DNA from: Olivibacter jilunii
GTDB taxonomy: Bacteria; Bacteroidota; Bacteroidia; Sphingobacteriales; Sphingobacteriaceae
Direction of reading: 5' to 3'
DNA length: 64,000 nt
Assembly: GCF_900607235.1 (NCBI RefSeq)
Contig: NZ_LR027848.1
Coordinates: 609,241 to 673,240 of the forward strand
The notes under the pieces were generated by a model. It saw only the letters and a program-made list of their open reading frames with translations, was not told where the DNA came from and ran no database searches. The translations under genes and the position numbers were made by a program. Below are positions 44,086 to 52,042 of the stretch, piece by piece. Numbering within the stretch: position 1 is the stretch's first letter; the number at the start of each line of letters is the position of its first letter.

Positions 44086-45108
44086 TTAAATGTGATATAT
44101 GAAATAATTTGAGGTTAGATGCAGGATGTTTTCTACGTGTTTTAATTCTTTTTCATCCGGTTCTAGGCGTTCGGATACGTGCCTAAAAGTCCAAGAAAGC
44201 GAAATACAGTCGGTTAGGAACCGTGCTGTTTTGCCGATGGAAATTTTCCTGAATTTCTTTTTAAGAGCGTCAATTATCCGTGCAGAATTGTGATCCGGTG
44301 AAAGGAAGTCAACATTGATAGTTAGGTAATGGGCTAAATGCACAAGCTTATATAAATCACCATAATGCTGCATTAATTGAAATGCAGCGGATGGGTGCCA
44401 TTCCTGTGACCATCTCTTAATGTGGTACAGAAAAGCAAGACTGTTTAGAACGTCCTTTATTTCTTTTGTTTTGAAATAACCCATACCCCAATTAATGGGA
44501 TTAGCTATTTTGGATGTATCCAAAGACCAATGGTAATCGGTTTTAAGATTATCAATACTTCCTGCCAATAGATAGGTTACTTCCGCTAAAGTGTTTAGAT
44601 TAACGTACTCACCAAATTCCCTAAGATCCATTGAATTACCGTGCATCCAGAAAAAAGGATCCAATAAAGCTAGTTGTCTATCGTATACCGCAATTGTCTT
44701 CCATCGATGGAGTTTAGATCCTTTGAAAAGTTTTCTCATCGTTTTGATAGGATTTCTTGCCTCTTCCAATGAAAGAAAAGAAAGGCTATCTGAAGCGATC
44801 AGATCCTTCAAATTTGGATCGGCTTGATAGGTTATTTCTTTATGCTGGTTAACCAAAACCCACGCTGCGTCAATCAATCTGTCTAATTGGTTACCTAATC
44901 GGAAAAGGGAAAACCGTTGTTCTGGTGTTGGTGTGATTTCATCTGTCATTTGAAAAGGGAGCCAGTTCCATAGTGCTATCTGTATTTGCTTTAACGTGTA
45001 CTGGTCAAAGACCTGTTTGACAACCCCTATGGGATCGGCATATTCATGGGGATAAAGGGAACTTGGATAATCCGTCTGCCAGAGGCTGATTGCGTTTGAT
45101 TCCATCAT
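44086..45108 (-). CDS. tandem helical-repeat protein, first gene of the HEPN operon
   Basis: 340 residues, soluble. Repeat units resemble those of the 405-residue neighbour: LDRLIDAAWVLV (75-86), LNTLAEVTYLLA (171-182), LYKLVHLAHYLT (252-263), and a weaker one at 325-337. The stretch NPIKTMRKLFKGSKLHRWK aligns with the neighbour's SSKAFHRKFFGRRSQGDWK, and both are followed by an AL-D and G-S pattern. This supports duplication. It is the promoter-proximal gene of the three-gene operon and lies 140 bases from the divergent Xre regulator. Start ATG at 45108 or 45105. Function unknown. Confidence 0.7.
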   Translation of the reverse strand: MMESNAISLWQTDYPSSLYPHEYADPIGVVKQVFDQYTLKQIQIALWNWLPFQMTDEITPTPEQRFSLFRLGNQLDRLIDAAWVLVNQHKEITYQADPNLKDLIASDSLSFLSLEEARNPIKTMRKLFKGSKLHRWKTIAVYDRQLALLDPFFWMHGNSMDLREFGEYVNLNTLAEVTYLLAGSIDNLKTDYHWSLDTSKIANPINWGMGYFKTKEIKDVLNSLAFLYHIKRWSQEWHPSAAFQLMQHYGDLYKLVHLAHYLTINVDFLSPDHNSARIIDALKKKFRKISIGKTARFLTDCISLSWTFRHVSERLEPDEKELKHVENILHLTSNYFIYHI

Positions 45109-45236
45109 AGTCGTTGGTGTTATACTACCAAATTTCCCTAATAGTATCGTCGTACCGAACCAGAGTTCAGGGTATTTTACCAGCGATGTATTGTAATTTA
45201 CCGAATAGGCCTCTTTATTACATTTGTTAAAATTGC

Positions 45237-45244
45237 TATCTTTG
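45237..45244 (+). promoter_or_regulatory. -7 box directly before the Xre regulator gene
   Basis: TATCTTTG matches TAnnTTTG and ends 4 bases before the ATG, the same spacing as at hisS. If used, the mRNA would be leaderless or nearly so. Confidence 0.4.
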
Positions 45245-45248
45245 GGCT

Positions 45249-45665
45249 ATGAGCGCAACACAAAAACCGAATCGTATTGGTCCAAAAATAAGCCGTGTCC
45301 GTGAGCTTCGTGGAATGAAGCAGGAAGCTTTAGCCATTGAGCTTGGAATGAGCCAGCAGGCAGTTTCGGCAATGGAAAAGAAAGATACTATCGAAAGTGA
45401 GTTGTTGGCACAGGTAGCAGAAATTTTAGGCGTAACTCCCGAGGCGATAGAGAATTTTGACGAGGATAATGTGATCAATTATTTTAATACTTTTAATGAC
45501 AATAGCTTTAGCAACAGTAACGGAACTTTTAGTGCTACGAATTGTACATTCAATCCTTTAGACAAATTGGTTGAAGCGTACGAAGAGAATAAAAAACTGT
45601 ACGAACGGCTGTTGGAAGCGGAGAAGGAAAAGATTGCTTATTTGGAAAAGCTTTTGAAGGGGTAA
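45249..45665 (+). CDS. Xre-family helix-turn-helix regulator
   Basis: 138 residues. The helix-turn-helix domain (about 10-67) contains ISRVRELRGMKQEALAIELG, MSQQAVSAMEKKD and a stabilising helix LLAQVAEILGVTPEAIENF. A polar N-rich middle (NTFNDNSFSNSNG) leads to NCTFNPLDKLVEAYEENKKL and a C-terminal coiled coil (YERLLEAEKEKIAYLEKLL). The layout matches a common Bacteroidota regulator type often found beside mobile or accessory genes. It is divergent from the HEPN operon and is the likely regulator of it and of itself. It is followed by a strong bidirectional terminator. Confidence 0.88.
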   Translation: MSATQKPNRIGPKISRVRELRGMKQEALAIELGMSQQAVSAMEKKDTIESELLAQVAEILGVTPEAIENFDEDNVINYFNTFNDNSFSNSNGTFSATNCTFNPLDKLVEAYEENKKLYERLLEAEKEKIAYLEKLLKG

Positions 45666-45712
45666 ATCACTTCTATTTACTTCTTGCTGATACAGGCGTG
45701 AGCAAAGAGGAT

Positions 45713-45740
45713 AAAAGTCCTTGCGAAAGCAAGGACTTTT
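45713..45740. terminator. bidirectional terminator after the Xre gene
   Basis: A perfect 12-bp stem (AAAAGTCCTTGC at 45713-45724 with GCAAGGACTTTT at 45729-45740) has a GAAA tetraloop. A and T runs at both ends suit termination of both the Xre gene and the convergent nitrilase-family gene. Confidence 0.8.
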
Positions 45741-45753
45741 ATTGTTTAAGGAT

Positions 45754-46746
45754 CTACGTTAATCCAACGGTATTAAAATTGAGATTTGAATTCTTATTTT
45801 TTTCAGTTAACCAAGATACTTCTTGCTTACTTTCGTTGGATGTACTTAAGATGGAGCTATATATTTCCGGCCTACGAGCTTTAATATAACGGTTGCCACC
45901 GGCATCTTGTAATTTCTGAGGCGTTAAAACGGCCGTAACCATTTCATCATCCATTGTACGACATTCATTAAGTATATCGCCGAATGGATCTAGGATCATG
46001 GAGCAACCATTTTTAAGTTGGTCATCATCCATGCCAATGGCGTTTGAGAAAACGCAGTATACACCGTTGTCATAGGCTCTGGCAGGAAGCCATTTCATCA
46101 GCCATTCACGTCCTTTCATACCATTGAATTCTATTCTTAAACTGGTTGGATCTTCTTTTCTATTTTTCCATAGCTTGGGATCAACAAAACCCGCTCCCGG
46201 ACGTGGTGAGGGCGTACACATGGTTACGTGCGGCATGAAAATAATTTGGGCGCCCAATAAACGAGTTGCCCGCACGTTTTCTATGATATTATTATCATAA
46301 CAGATTAATATACCACATTTCCAACCGTCCAACTCGAATATACAATATTCATTTCCTGGTTTTAAATGTGGGTTGATAAATGGGTGTAGTTTCCTGTACT
46401 TAGCAACGAGGCCATTTTTATCAACGCATACATAAGCTTTAAACAAGTTATCTTCACTGTCTTTTTCAAATAAGCCTGCTAATATGCTTATATTATTTCG
46501 AGAAGCTATTTCGGTTAATTTTTGTATGGAATAGCCATCTGGGATCGGTTCTGCTAATTCAAGCATTTCCGCTAAAGATAAATTTCTTGCAAAGGTATAC
46601 CCTGTAATTGAACACTCGTGAAAAGTAATGGCCTTTGCACCTTTCATAGAGGCTTCTTTGGATAAACGATCTATCACAGACAAATTATATTCTTTATCAG
46701 CACTTCTGTGCTCAAATTGTGCAGTAGCAATGGTTATATTGTTCAT
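45754..46746 (-). CDS. nitrilase-superfamily carbon-nitrogen hydrolase
   Basis: 330 residues with the Glu-Lys-Cys triad of the superfamily. E44 lies in TFHECSITGY, K119 in YRKLHPF and C149 in GILICYDNNIIENVR. The first strand is NITIATAQFEHRSADKEYN. The family hydrolyses amides or N-carbamoyl compounds; closest in feel are the N-carbamoylputrescine amidase/aliphatic amidase-type members, but the substrate cannot be read from sequence. The AraC-type regulator gene lies 62 bases upstream in the same direction and may control it. The C-terminal about 40 residues (SNESKQEVSWLTEKNKN) look like a non-catalytic tail. Confidence 0.88.
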   Translation of the reverse strand: MNNITIATAQFEHRSADKEYNLSVIDRLSKEASMKGAKAITFHECSITGYTFARNLSLAEMLELAEPIPDGYSIQKLTEIASRNNISILAGLFEKDSEDNLFKAYVCVDKNGLVAKYRKLHPFINPHLKPGNEYCIFELDGWKCGILICYDNNIIENVRATRLLGAQIIFMPHVTMCTPSPRPGAGFVDPKLWKNRKEDPTSLRIEFNGMKGREWLMKWLPARAYDNGVYCVFSNAIGMDDDQLKNGCSMILDPFGDILNECRTMDDEMVTAVLTPQKLQDAGGNRYIKARRPEIYSSILSTSNESKQEVSWLTEKNKNSNLNFNTVGLT

Positions 46747-46808
46747 GTTTCTTTTTTACAAAGGTAGTACTGCTATACGGAATAAAATTGTACAGAATCG
46801 ACATCTCA

Positions 46809-47606
46809 TTACAGTTGTAAGAAATTAACAGCAAGTTTATTACGTGTTTTAAAATAAGACGAAGGTGTCAATCCCGTGATCTTCTTAAATTCGCGAATCA
46901 GGTGAGACTGATCATAATAACCGGCCCCATAGGCTACTTGACTTAGCTTGGTTTTTGTTGATGTTTTTCTGATATCGCTTAAAAAGAAATGTAGTTTGAT
47001 TAAATTGGCAAAACGTTTGGGTGTCATCCCTGTTGTGTGATTAAAAATCCGTTCTAATTGGCGTTTTTCATATCCTGAAAATTTTACCATTTCATCAACA
47101 CTCAATAAGCCTCTTTTTTTAATCACATGTGAAATAGTTGCAGGTACAACCGGCGGGATGGCATACAGTATGTCAAAAAACGACTTCATGAGAAAAGGCT
47201 CAAGCACTTCAATTTTTTCATAGATACCGGCAGTGGCCTTCATTGTTGATAATAAGTCTGAAGCTGTGTTTCCTAAAATATCAGTTAAATCGAGGATAGT
47301 TTTATCCAGCGAGTTGTCTAAAAATCGATAGGTTACATAGGGTTGTAATACAATTATGGTGAGTTTTAAGGAACCGTGACAGATAAGATCTTCAAATTTT
47401 TCAACCTTTCCGTAAAGGAAGCTTGCCGGAAGATCATGTTGATAAGTTGGATGATTGTTGATAAATAGCTTTCCTTCTTCGCACAAAACAATACCCGGAT
47501 TCCCATCGGGAAACAAACGAAGATGATGTAAATAGTTACCTTTTGCTTCAAGAAAAAGATAATGCTTTACCAAGCTTTTTAAGGATGCTGAGGGCAAGAG
47601 TTGCAT
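46809..47606 (-). CDS. AraC-family transcriptional regulator
   Basis: 265 residues. The N-terminal part (about 1-130, LPSASLKSLVKHYLFLEAKG, then LFPDGNPGIVLCEEGKL and SFLYGKVEKFED) matches a DUF6597-type sensory region. The C-terminal two-helix-turn-helix domain (about 165-255) has YEKRQLERIFNHTTGMTPKRFANLIKL-type signatures in shorter pieces: QLERIFNHTTGMTPKRFA and VAYGAGYYDQSHLIREFKKI, then GLTPSSYF. The nitrilase-family gene follows 62 bases downstream. Effector unknown. The truncated gene at 63611 encodes a similar N-terminal domain. Confidence 0.9.
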   Translation of the reverse strand: MQLLPSASLKSLVKHYLFLEAKGNYLHHLRLFPDGNPGIVLCEEGKLFINNHPTYQHDLPASFLYGKVEKFEDLICHGSLKLTIIVLQPYVTYRFLDNSLDKTILDLTDILGNTASDLLSTMKATAGIYEKIEVLEPFLMKSFFDILYAIPPVVPATISHVIKKRGLLSVDEMVKFSGYEKRQLERIFNHTTGMTPKRFANLIKLHFFLSDIRKTSTKTKLSQVAYGAGYYDQSHLIREFKKITGLTPSSYFKTRNKLAVNFLQL

Positions 47607-47836
47607 TTGCAGTCAAACTTAGGAAATATACTTTTACCTATTAAAATGCCGTAGTAGGAAAGATAAGTATTATTCTTTAAAAATTGAAATATTCTCTGGA
47701 TGATCGGATACCATTCTAGGAGCTCAGCCTATTTGCCATCCTTTTTTCACGTTTTTGGAGATAGAACTTCTGTGTACTGATTTGGCATAAAATTAGATAA
47801 CGGTTATTTTGAATAAAAACACGTTATCAATAACCT

Positions 47837-48172
47837 ATGAGTAAGCGTTATATCCAGGAATATAGAAAGAATTTATTACGGGCAATTTATCATTTGGAAG
47901 AAGCCTACAAAGGGTTAAATCAAAGTCTCCGGCAACTTGCTGTAAGCGGTGAGCTTCACGAAGTAGAAGAAATATTTACAGAAGGAGAAAAGTTTGAGTT
48001 TAAGCATAGCGACTTTGACCACTTAAATGATCAAAACATTCAGCATGTATTACCAATTATTCAGCTGATTGAGGAAAAATATGAAACCCTAAAGAATATC
48101 AATCAAGTATCAACTGAAGAAATTACCAAGCAATGGGAAGAAGATAACCATTTAGAAGATGAGGAAGATTGA
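47837..48172 (+). CDS. small acidic protein of unknown function
   Basis: 111 residues, strongly helical and acidic at the end (EEDNHLEDEED). The N-terminal helix YRKNLLRAIYHLEEAYKGL and the VLPIIQLIEEKYETLKNI helix suggest a helical hairpin. No signal peptide, membrane segment or known motif is seen. It stands alone between the AraC regulator and the esterase gene; a ribosomal or partner-binding role cannot be decided. The 230 bases upstream contain no clear feature. Confidence 0.6.
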   Translation: MSKRYIQEYRKNLLRAIYHLEEAYKGLNQSLRQLAVSGELHEVEEIFTEGEKFEFKHSDFDHLNDQNIQHVLPIIQLIEEKYETLKNINQVSTEEITKQWEEDNHLEDEED

Positions 48173-48211
48173 TGTCTTTTCATTGTAGATCACATTATCA
48201 ATAAACATTTA

Positions 48212-49123
48212 TTAATCCTGTTTATACCAGTTTTTAAGTGCATGTATAAATGAGAAAAGACCGACATCCATATGATCCATTTCTCGATAGGTTATTGAGG
48301 TGCAATCGAGGTTTTTTACAGCATCTGAACTTAGTTTTTCTGCCATCACTTCGGCTGGTTTTACATACCAAACAGAATCCTCTAACCCACCTACGCTTAA
48401 ATAGATAGCTGTGCTGTCCTGCTTTCCGTTATTTTTCAAACTGTCCGTCAGGCGGTTTAAATAGAAATCATTGTACCAAATAGTTGGACTCGCCGAAACA
48501 AACTTATTAAAATTGCTTGCTCCACTTCGCACCTGTTCAAAGTAAGTTAATAAGGAGAAGTAACCACCAAAGGAATGGCCTAATAGCACTTTATCAGTAT
48601 TTAGTCTTAGAGAATCTGCTAATCCCGGCAATAATTCGTTCGCAAGAAAGGCTTGGAATCTCCTGGCTCCTCCTTCAGCTTGCATTTCGTCAGAAGCAAT
48701 GGAATGCGGATATAGAAAATCGCGTACCCGCAGGGAATCCATTTTCTCCAACGAATCATAACCAACTCCAACTAGAATGATGGGTTTCATTAGGCCTGTC
48801 TGTTCAAATTGGTGGACAATAGGAGCCAGCATAGGAAAATAAAAATTGGCATCGGTTACGACAACCAATGGATATGTTGATTTAGCCTTTTCTTCATATT
48901 CCAAAGGCTTTTGAATATAGATGGAAAACGTGTCTTTTACTTCATTTGAATATAAATTAAAACCGGATTTGCTTTCCGGTTTCCTTTCGCTATTTTGTTG
49001 ACAGGCAGTTAGACAACCTATGCAGGCTAGTACATACGAGAGAATAGACTTATGAAACTTTTTATTATTTGCGAGGCGCCCGGTAATCTTTAAAAGATTC
49101 TTTAATGTGGGTAAGTATATCAT
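48212..49123 (-). CDS. putative esterase, alpha/beta hydrolase (lipoprotein)
   Basis: 303 residues from the ATG at 49123. An esterase domain of the IroE/enterochelin-esterase type follows a lipoprotein-like N-terminus (ILSYVLACIGCLTAC). Core motifs are YPLVVVTDANFYFP, IILVGVGYDS and the nucleophile elbow LLGHSFGGYFSLL. The loop FVSASPTIWYND and a late histidine region (REMDHMDVGLF) complete the triad. The ATG lies within the preceding gene (59-base overlap) and puts about 24 residues before the signal, so the true start may be a non-ATG codon further in. Substrate unknown; siderophore or peptide esters are typical. Confidence 0.82.
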   Translation of the reverse strand: MIYLPTLKNLLKITGRLANNKKFHKSILSYVLACIGCLTACQQNSERKPESKSGFNLYSNEVKDTFSIYIQKPLEYEEKAKSTYPLVVVTDANFYFPMLAPIVHQFEQTGLMKPIILVGVGYDSLEKMDSLRVRDFLYPHSIASDEMQAEGGARRFQAFLANELLPGLADSLRLNTDKVLLGHSFGGYFSLLTYFEQVRSGASNFNKFVSASPTIWYNDFYLNRLTDSLKNNGKQDSTAIYLSVGGLEDSVWYVKPAEVMAEKLSSDAVKNLDCTSITYREMDHMDVGLFSFIHALKNWYKQD

Positions 49124-49664
49124 ATTCAGACATTTTAGTTAATTCTTCTTTATTAGGTCGATAACGTTGAATGAAAAGAAAAAGTGAATCGCCCTGAAGT
49201 CCTGTTATTTTTTGCACTTTTTCCGACGAAAAAACGTGATCTAAGTATTTTTCTCGCTCTTCTTGTAAGAGAATCTTTTGAAGCTTGGTTATAGGGCTTT
49301 TGTTCTTTCCGACAAGATTCACTAATGAAAGCAAATTTATACTGACAATAGACGCTGTACTGCTGGCTGCTCTGTTGTAGGGTAATGGCGTATTATCGAA
49401 GTAGTTTTTGGATGAGAATAGATCTTTCCAATAAGGCTTGTTGGCATTGAAAACGGATGCATATTGTTTTCGAAAATATATGGAATCCATTGAATAGTCT
49501 TTCTTAGCCGTAATATTGATTTCATCCAATAGAATTATTCTATTGGACTTGGTGCTATCTATAGTTACCGATTTTTCGACACTGTCTAATATTATCGTAG
49601 GATTGTTCCGGGCATATAGAATAGTGAAGCAAAAAACAAAAATGATCGTAAATGTAAAACGCAT
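49065..49664 (-). CDS. exported Bacteroidota protein of unknown function
   Basis: 199 residues with a signal peptide (MRFTFTIIFVFCFTILYARN). The mature part contains the LLDEINITAKKDYSMDSIYFRK segment (a form of the V-I-x-A-K-x-x-Y-x-x-DS pattern seen in small periplasmic Bacteroidota proteins). A hydrophobic stretch (STASIVSINLLSLVNLVG) and a helical, charged C-terminus follow. No enzyme motif is seen. It is upstream of, and overlaps, the esterase gene, so the two are probably one operon. Confidence 0.65.
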   Translation of the reverse strand: MRFTFTIIFVFCFTILYARNNPTIILDSVEKSVTIDSTKSNRIILLDEINITAKKDYSMDSIYFRKQYASVFNANKPYWKDLFSSKNYFDNTPLPYNRAASSTASIVSINLLSLVNLVGKNKSPITKLQKILLQEEREKYLDHVFSSEKVQKITGLQGDSLFLFIQRYRPNKEELTKMSEYDILTHIKESFKDYRAPRK

Positions 49665-49771
49665 AGTCGTTCTTTATTGCGATATAAAGAATTTATCAGC
49701 TGATTTACAATTAATTAACAGTTTTTAACAAGGCGCTTTGGACAAGAGAGGGAGAGGGAAAGGAAAATGGT

Positions 49772-50572
49772 TTAACCCAGGTACCCCGCAATGCGATTAT
49801 AGATAAACGCCATTTTCGTTGGTTTTAGTTCTCCAAAACGCATTCTTTTACAGGAAGAATTTGCCACATATCCGTAGGTGGATAAAAAATGGAGTAAACA
49901 CCTATTTTCTTTTGGAAAGATTAATTGATGATGGTTTCTTAAATGTAATTTGGTAAGTGCTAATCCAGCCCTTTCGGTTTTGGCTATAATAGGTCCGTTT
50001 TCTAAAGTTGGTATATAGTATCCTTCAATTTCATTTTCCTCTAAGTAAACAAGCGCATCTTTGAGAAATTTTTCTAAATAAAATAAGCGGTTTTCGGCAG
50101 ATGTTTCTTGATCAAGTTTCGAAATTCCCTGCCTGAAATCTTCTTTATAAGGTTGAATATGGCTCGTTTCAAGCGTTTCCTGTGGAAAATTAATATCGGT
50201 AAAAATCATGTATTCCGTTTCCGTTACAAAACCAACTTTTTCATATACCGGTGCACCAAGCGCTGTGGCCAACAAATAAATGGTTTGGCAATTATATTCT
50301 TTGGCAATATTGACTAATGTTTCGGTAATCAGTTTACCCAAACCTTTACCTCGGTATTCAGGGCTCACAATAATATGACCCAGCCAGGCGACGTCACCAT
50401 GAATAATAGTAGCGCCAACGCCCGCCAATTGGTTGTCCATGTCAACCTTTATCGGATATGAAAAAGGTTCCTCTATATAACGAGAAAAGGCGACTCGTAT
50501 ATCAGACCAACCATCTTGTTGTAAAGATGTTACCGGTGCTAAATCAACAGAATCCATCGGAGCTATAACCAT
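49772..50572 (-). CDS. GNAT-family N-acetyltransferase
   Basis: 266 residues. The N-terminal GNAT domain (about 1-140) has the acetyl-CoA loop VSPEYRGKGLGKLITETLVN, and LLATALGAPVYEKVGFVTETEY is the adjacent strand-helix. The C-terminal half (about 145-266) is a second, GNAT-like domain seen in two-domain members, with LAVTKLHLRNHH-type LALTKLHLRNHHQLIFP. It has no signal peptide. Substrate unknown. Monocistronic; the neighbouring genes are unrelated. Confidence 0.85.
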   Translation of the reverse strand: MVIAPMDSVDLAPVTSLQQDGWSDIRVAFSRYIEEPFSYPIKVDMDNQLAGVGATIIHGDVAWLGHIIVSPEYRGKGLGKLITETLVNIAKEYNCQTIYLLATALGAPVYEKVGFVTETEYMIFTDINFPQETLETSHIQPYKEDFRQGISKLDQETSAENRLFYLEKFLKDALVYLEENEIEGYYIPTLENGPIIAKTERAGLALTKLHLRNHHQLIFPKENRCLLHFLSTYGYVANSSCKRMRFGELKPTKMAFIYNRIAGYLG

Positions 50573-50639
50573 GTAAGAAATCGATATGTTGTATGCTAAT
50601 GTAAAAGATTTTACCGGATAACATTACATATCATTTTCA

Positions 50640-50679
50640 CAATTTGCGATCGATACGAAAGCAAACCGATCGCAAATTG
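50640..50679. terminator. hairpin downstream of the LamG-like gene
   Basis: A 13-bp perfect inverted repeat (CAATTTGCGATCG at 50640-50652 with its complement at 50667-50679) lies just after the 50691 gene end. There is no proper U run, so it may be an inefficient terminator or an RNA 3' end stabiliser. Confidence 0.45.
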
Positions 50680-50690
50680 ACTTAGGTTAT

Positions 50691-51854
50691 TTATAACGTA
50701 TTTTCTCCTAAAGAAGTGATTCCATTTAAATCGCGAAGGCGAGCGATGATACCCCAGCCATAAAAACTATTGGCTACCCCAATAAGTATTTCGTTATCTC
50801 CTTTTTGTAAAGGTAAATTAATAGCACTGTTTTCTATCGAACATCTGCCAAAAGGAGCTTTCATAATGGGGTGAGCGTAATAATTCTTGTCTACATAGAT
50901 ATAACGACCATTGATCAGTACCCATACTTCATCACTGAATCCGAAATCCATCCATTTCTGTTGATCGTTGTCCGACGTAATTTTCGTTTTTAACCAAATG
51001 AGGCGCCTGTTGGGATTTACGCCATAAAGCCTTGTTAAGTTTACGAGTCCTCGACGTTCAGTGTTAATTGATATCCACTTGTTGTCCGATTTTGGAAAAT
51101 CATCACTCTTTGGTTCCCGGCCATATGGAAAATCGATCGGTTCAATAAGTTGCCAATGGCGGATATAACGCGGATCATTAGCAGTTGGATCGATCCCTGG
51201 TGTATTTGCAAGTCCTTCAATCGAACCGGGTTTAACCTTTAAGTTAGCAATAATCGATTCTCCGTCAAACGCCAGCGTTCCACGCGAAACATCTCCTTCC
51301 AGTTGAGGGACCCAAAGAACCGGTTTGGTTTGATCATTCAGGTATATTTGCATCTGCTTTTCCGAAATAACCAATTTAATGTGATTCCACTTTCTTTTCG
51401 AGAAATTAGCAGGTGCTTGGTAATGTGCCAACATATCCCATAGATTGACACCTTTTAGAAAAGGAGCATATTGCAGGGCATCCATTGCCAACGGATTACC
51501 TGCTCTTGGTGTGCGAAGGTACACACATTCAGATGCTTCGTTGCTCTGAAATCTGAAGTAAAAAGACGAGAACATGGTATCTATTGGCTGCCAGTCAAAT
51601 TCAATTGTTCCGGTAGCAAATTCAAAGTCCTTTAGGCGAGTCAACCCTGCTTTCGGATGGATATGCATTGTTTGCACATCTTGTGTTTTTTTGTAGGATA
51701 CCCGGTTTGAATCGTTTTGCCAATAAGACTTTTCCAGTGGAACGGTAATAATGCCATCCTTTACTTTCAACCCATTAGATTTTTGTTGTGCCGGCAAAGA
51801 AGTAGCAAGAAAAACATAAATAATTGATAAGATAAAGCGCGATGTTTTCTTCAT
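50691..51854 (-). CDS. exported LamG/DUF1080-like protein of unknown substrate
   Basis: 387 residues with a signal peptide (MKKTSRFILSIIYVFLATSLPAQ). The first about 200 residues form a concanavalin-like beta sandwich: GTIEFDWQPIDTMFSSFYFRF, YLRTPRAGNP, WNHIKLVISEKQMQIYLN and GTLAFDGESIIANLKV. This is the architecture of DUF1080/LamG carbohydrate-associated proteins. The second half looks like a jelly-roll carbohydrate-binding domain (LIWLKTKITSDND, DEVWVLINGRYIYVD, LQKGDNEILIGVANSFYGWG). It probably binds or modifies glycans outside the cell. No catalytic residues could be assigned. Confidence 0.7.
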   Translation of the reverse strand: MKKTSRFILSIIYVFLATSLPAQQKSNGLKVKDGIITVPLEKSYWQNDSNRVSYKKTQDVQTMHIHPKAGLTRLKDFEFATGTIEFDWQPIDTMFSSFYFRFQSNEASECVYLRTPRAGNPLAMDALQYAPFLKGVNLWDMLAHYQAPANFSKRKWNHIKLVISEKQMQIYLNDQTKPVLWVPQLEGDVSRGTLAFDGESIIANLKVKPGSIEGLANTPGIDPTANDPRYIRHWQLIEPIDFPYGREPKSDDFPKSDNKWISINTERRGLVNLTRLYGVNPNRRLIWLKTKITSDNDQQKWMDFGFSDEVWVLINGRYIYVDKNYYAHPIMKAPFGRCSIENSAINLPLQKGDNEILIGVANSFYGWGIIARLRDLNGITSLGENTL

Positions 51855-52042
51855 GACTTTTGATTAGATATAATGGTTTTCCGCAAATAACGAATACGAT
51901 AAACCATTTAAAGAATCAAAATCGATTCAAAATCATTCATTTCCGTTCAACCTTACTTCCGTAGGGATACAATGGAATGGAGATCAAGCAAACGAGGGCC
52001 TTGATTCGAAACCAATGAAGAAAGCTGATATTGATGGGGATG

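Noticed and set aside
37353-45750. An integrative element with tRNA att duplication
   Set aside because: No second copy of the tRNA-Pro 3' end and no integrase or excision gene was found, so element boundaries are not claimed.
51276-51291. A further parS-like word, CGTTCCACGCGAAACA
   Set aside because: It lies inside the LamG-like gene, has one half-site changed (CACGCG instead of CACGTG), is not palindromic, and is far from the other sites. It is best explained by chance.
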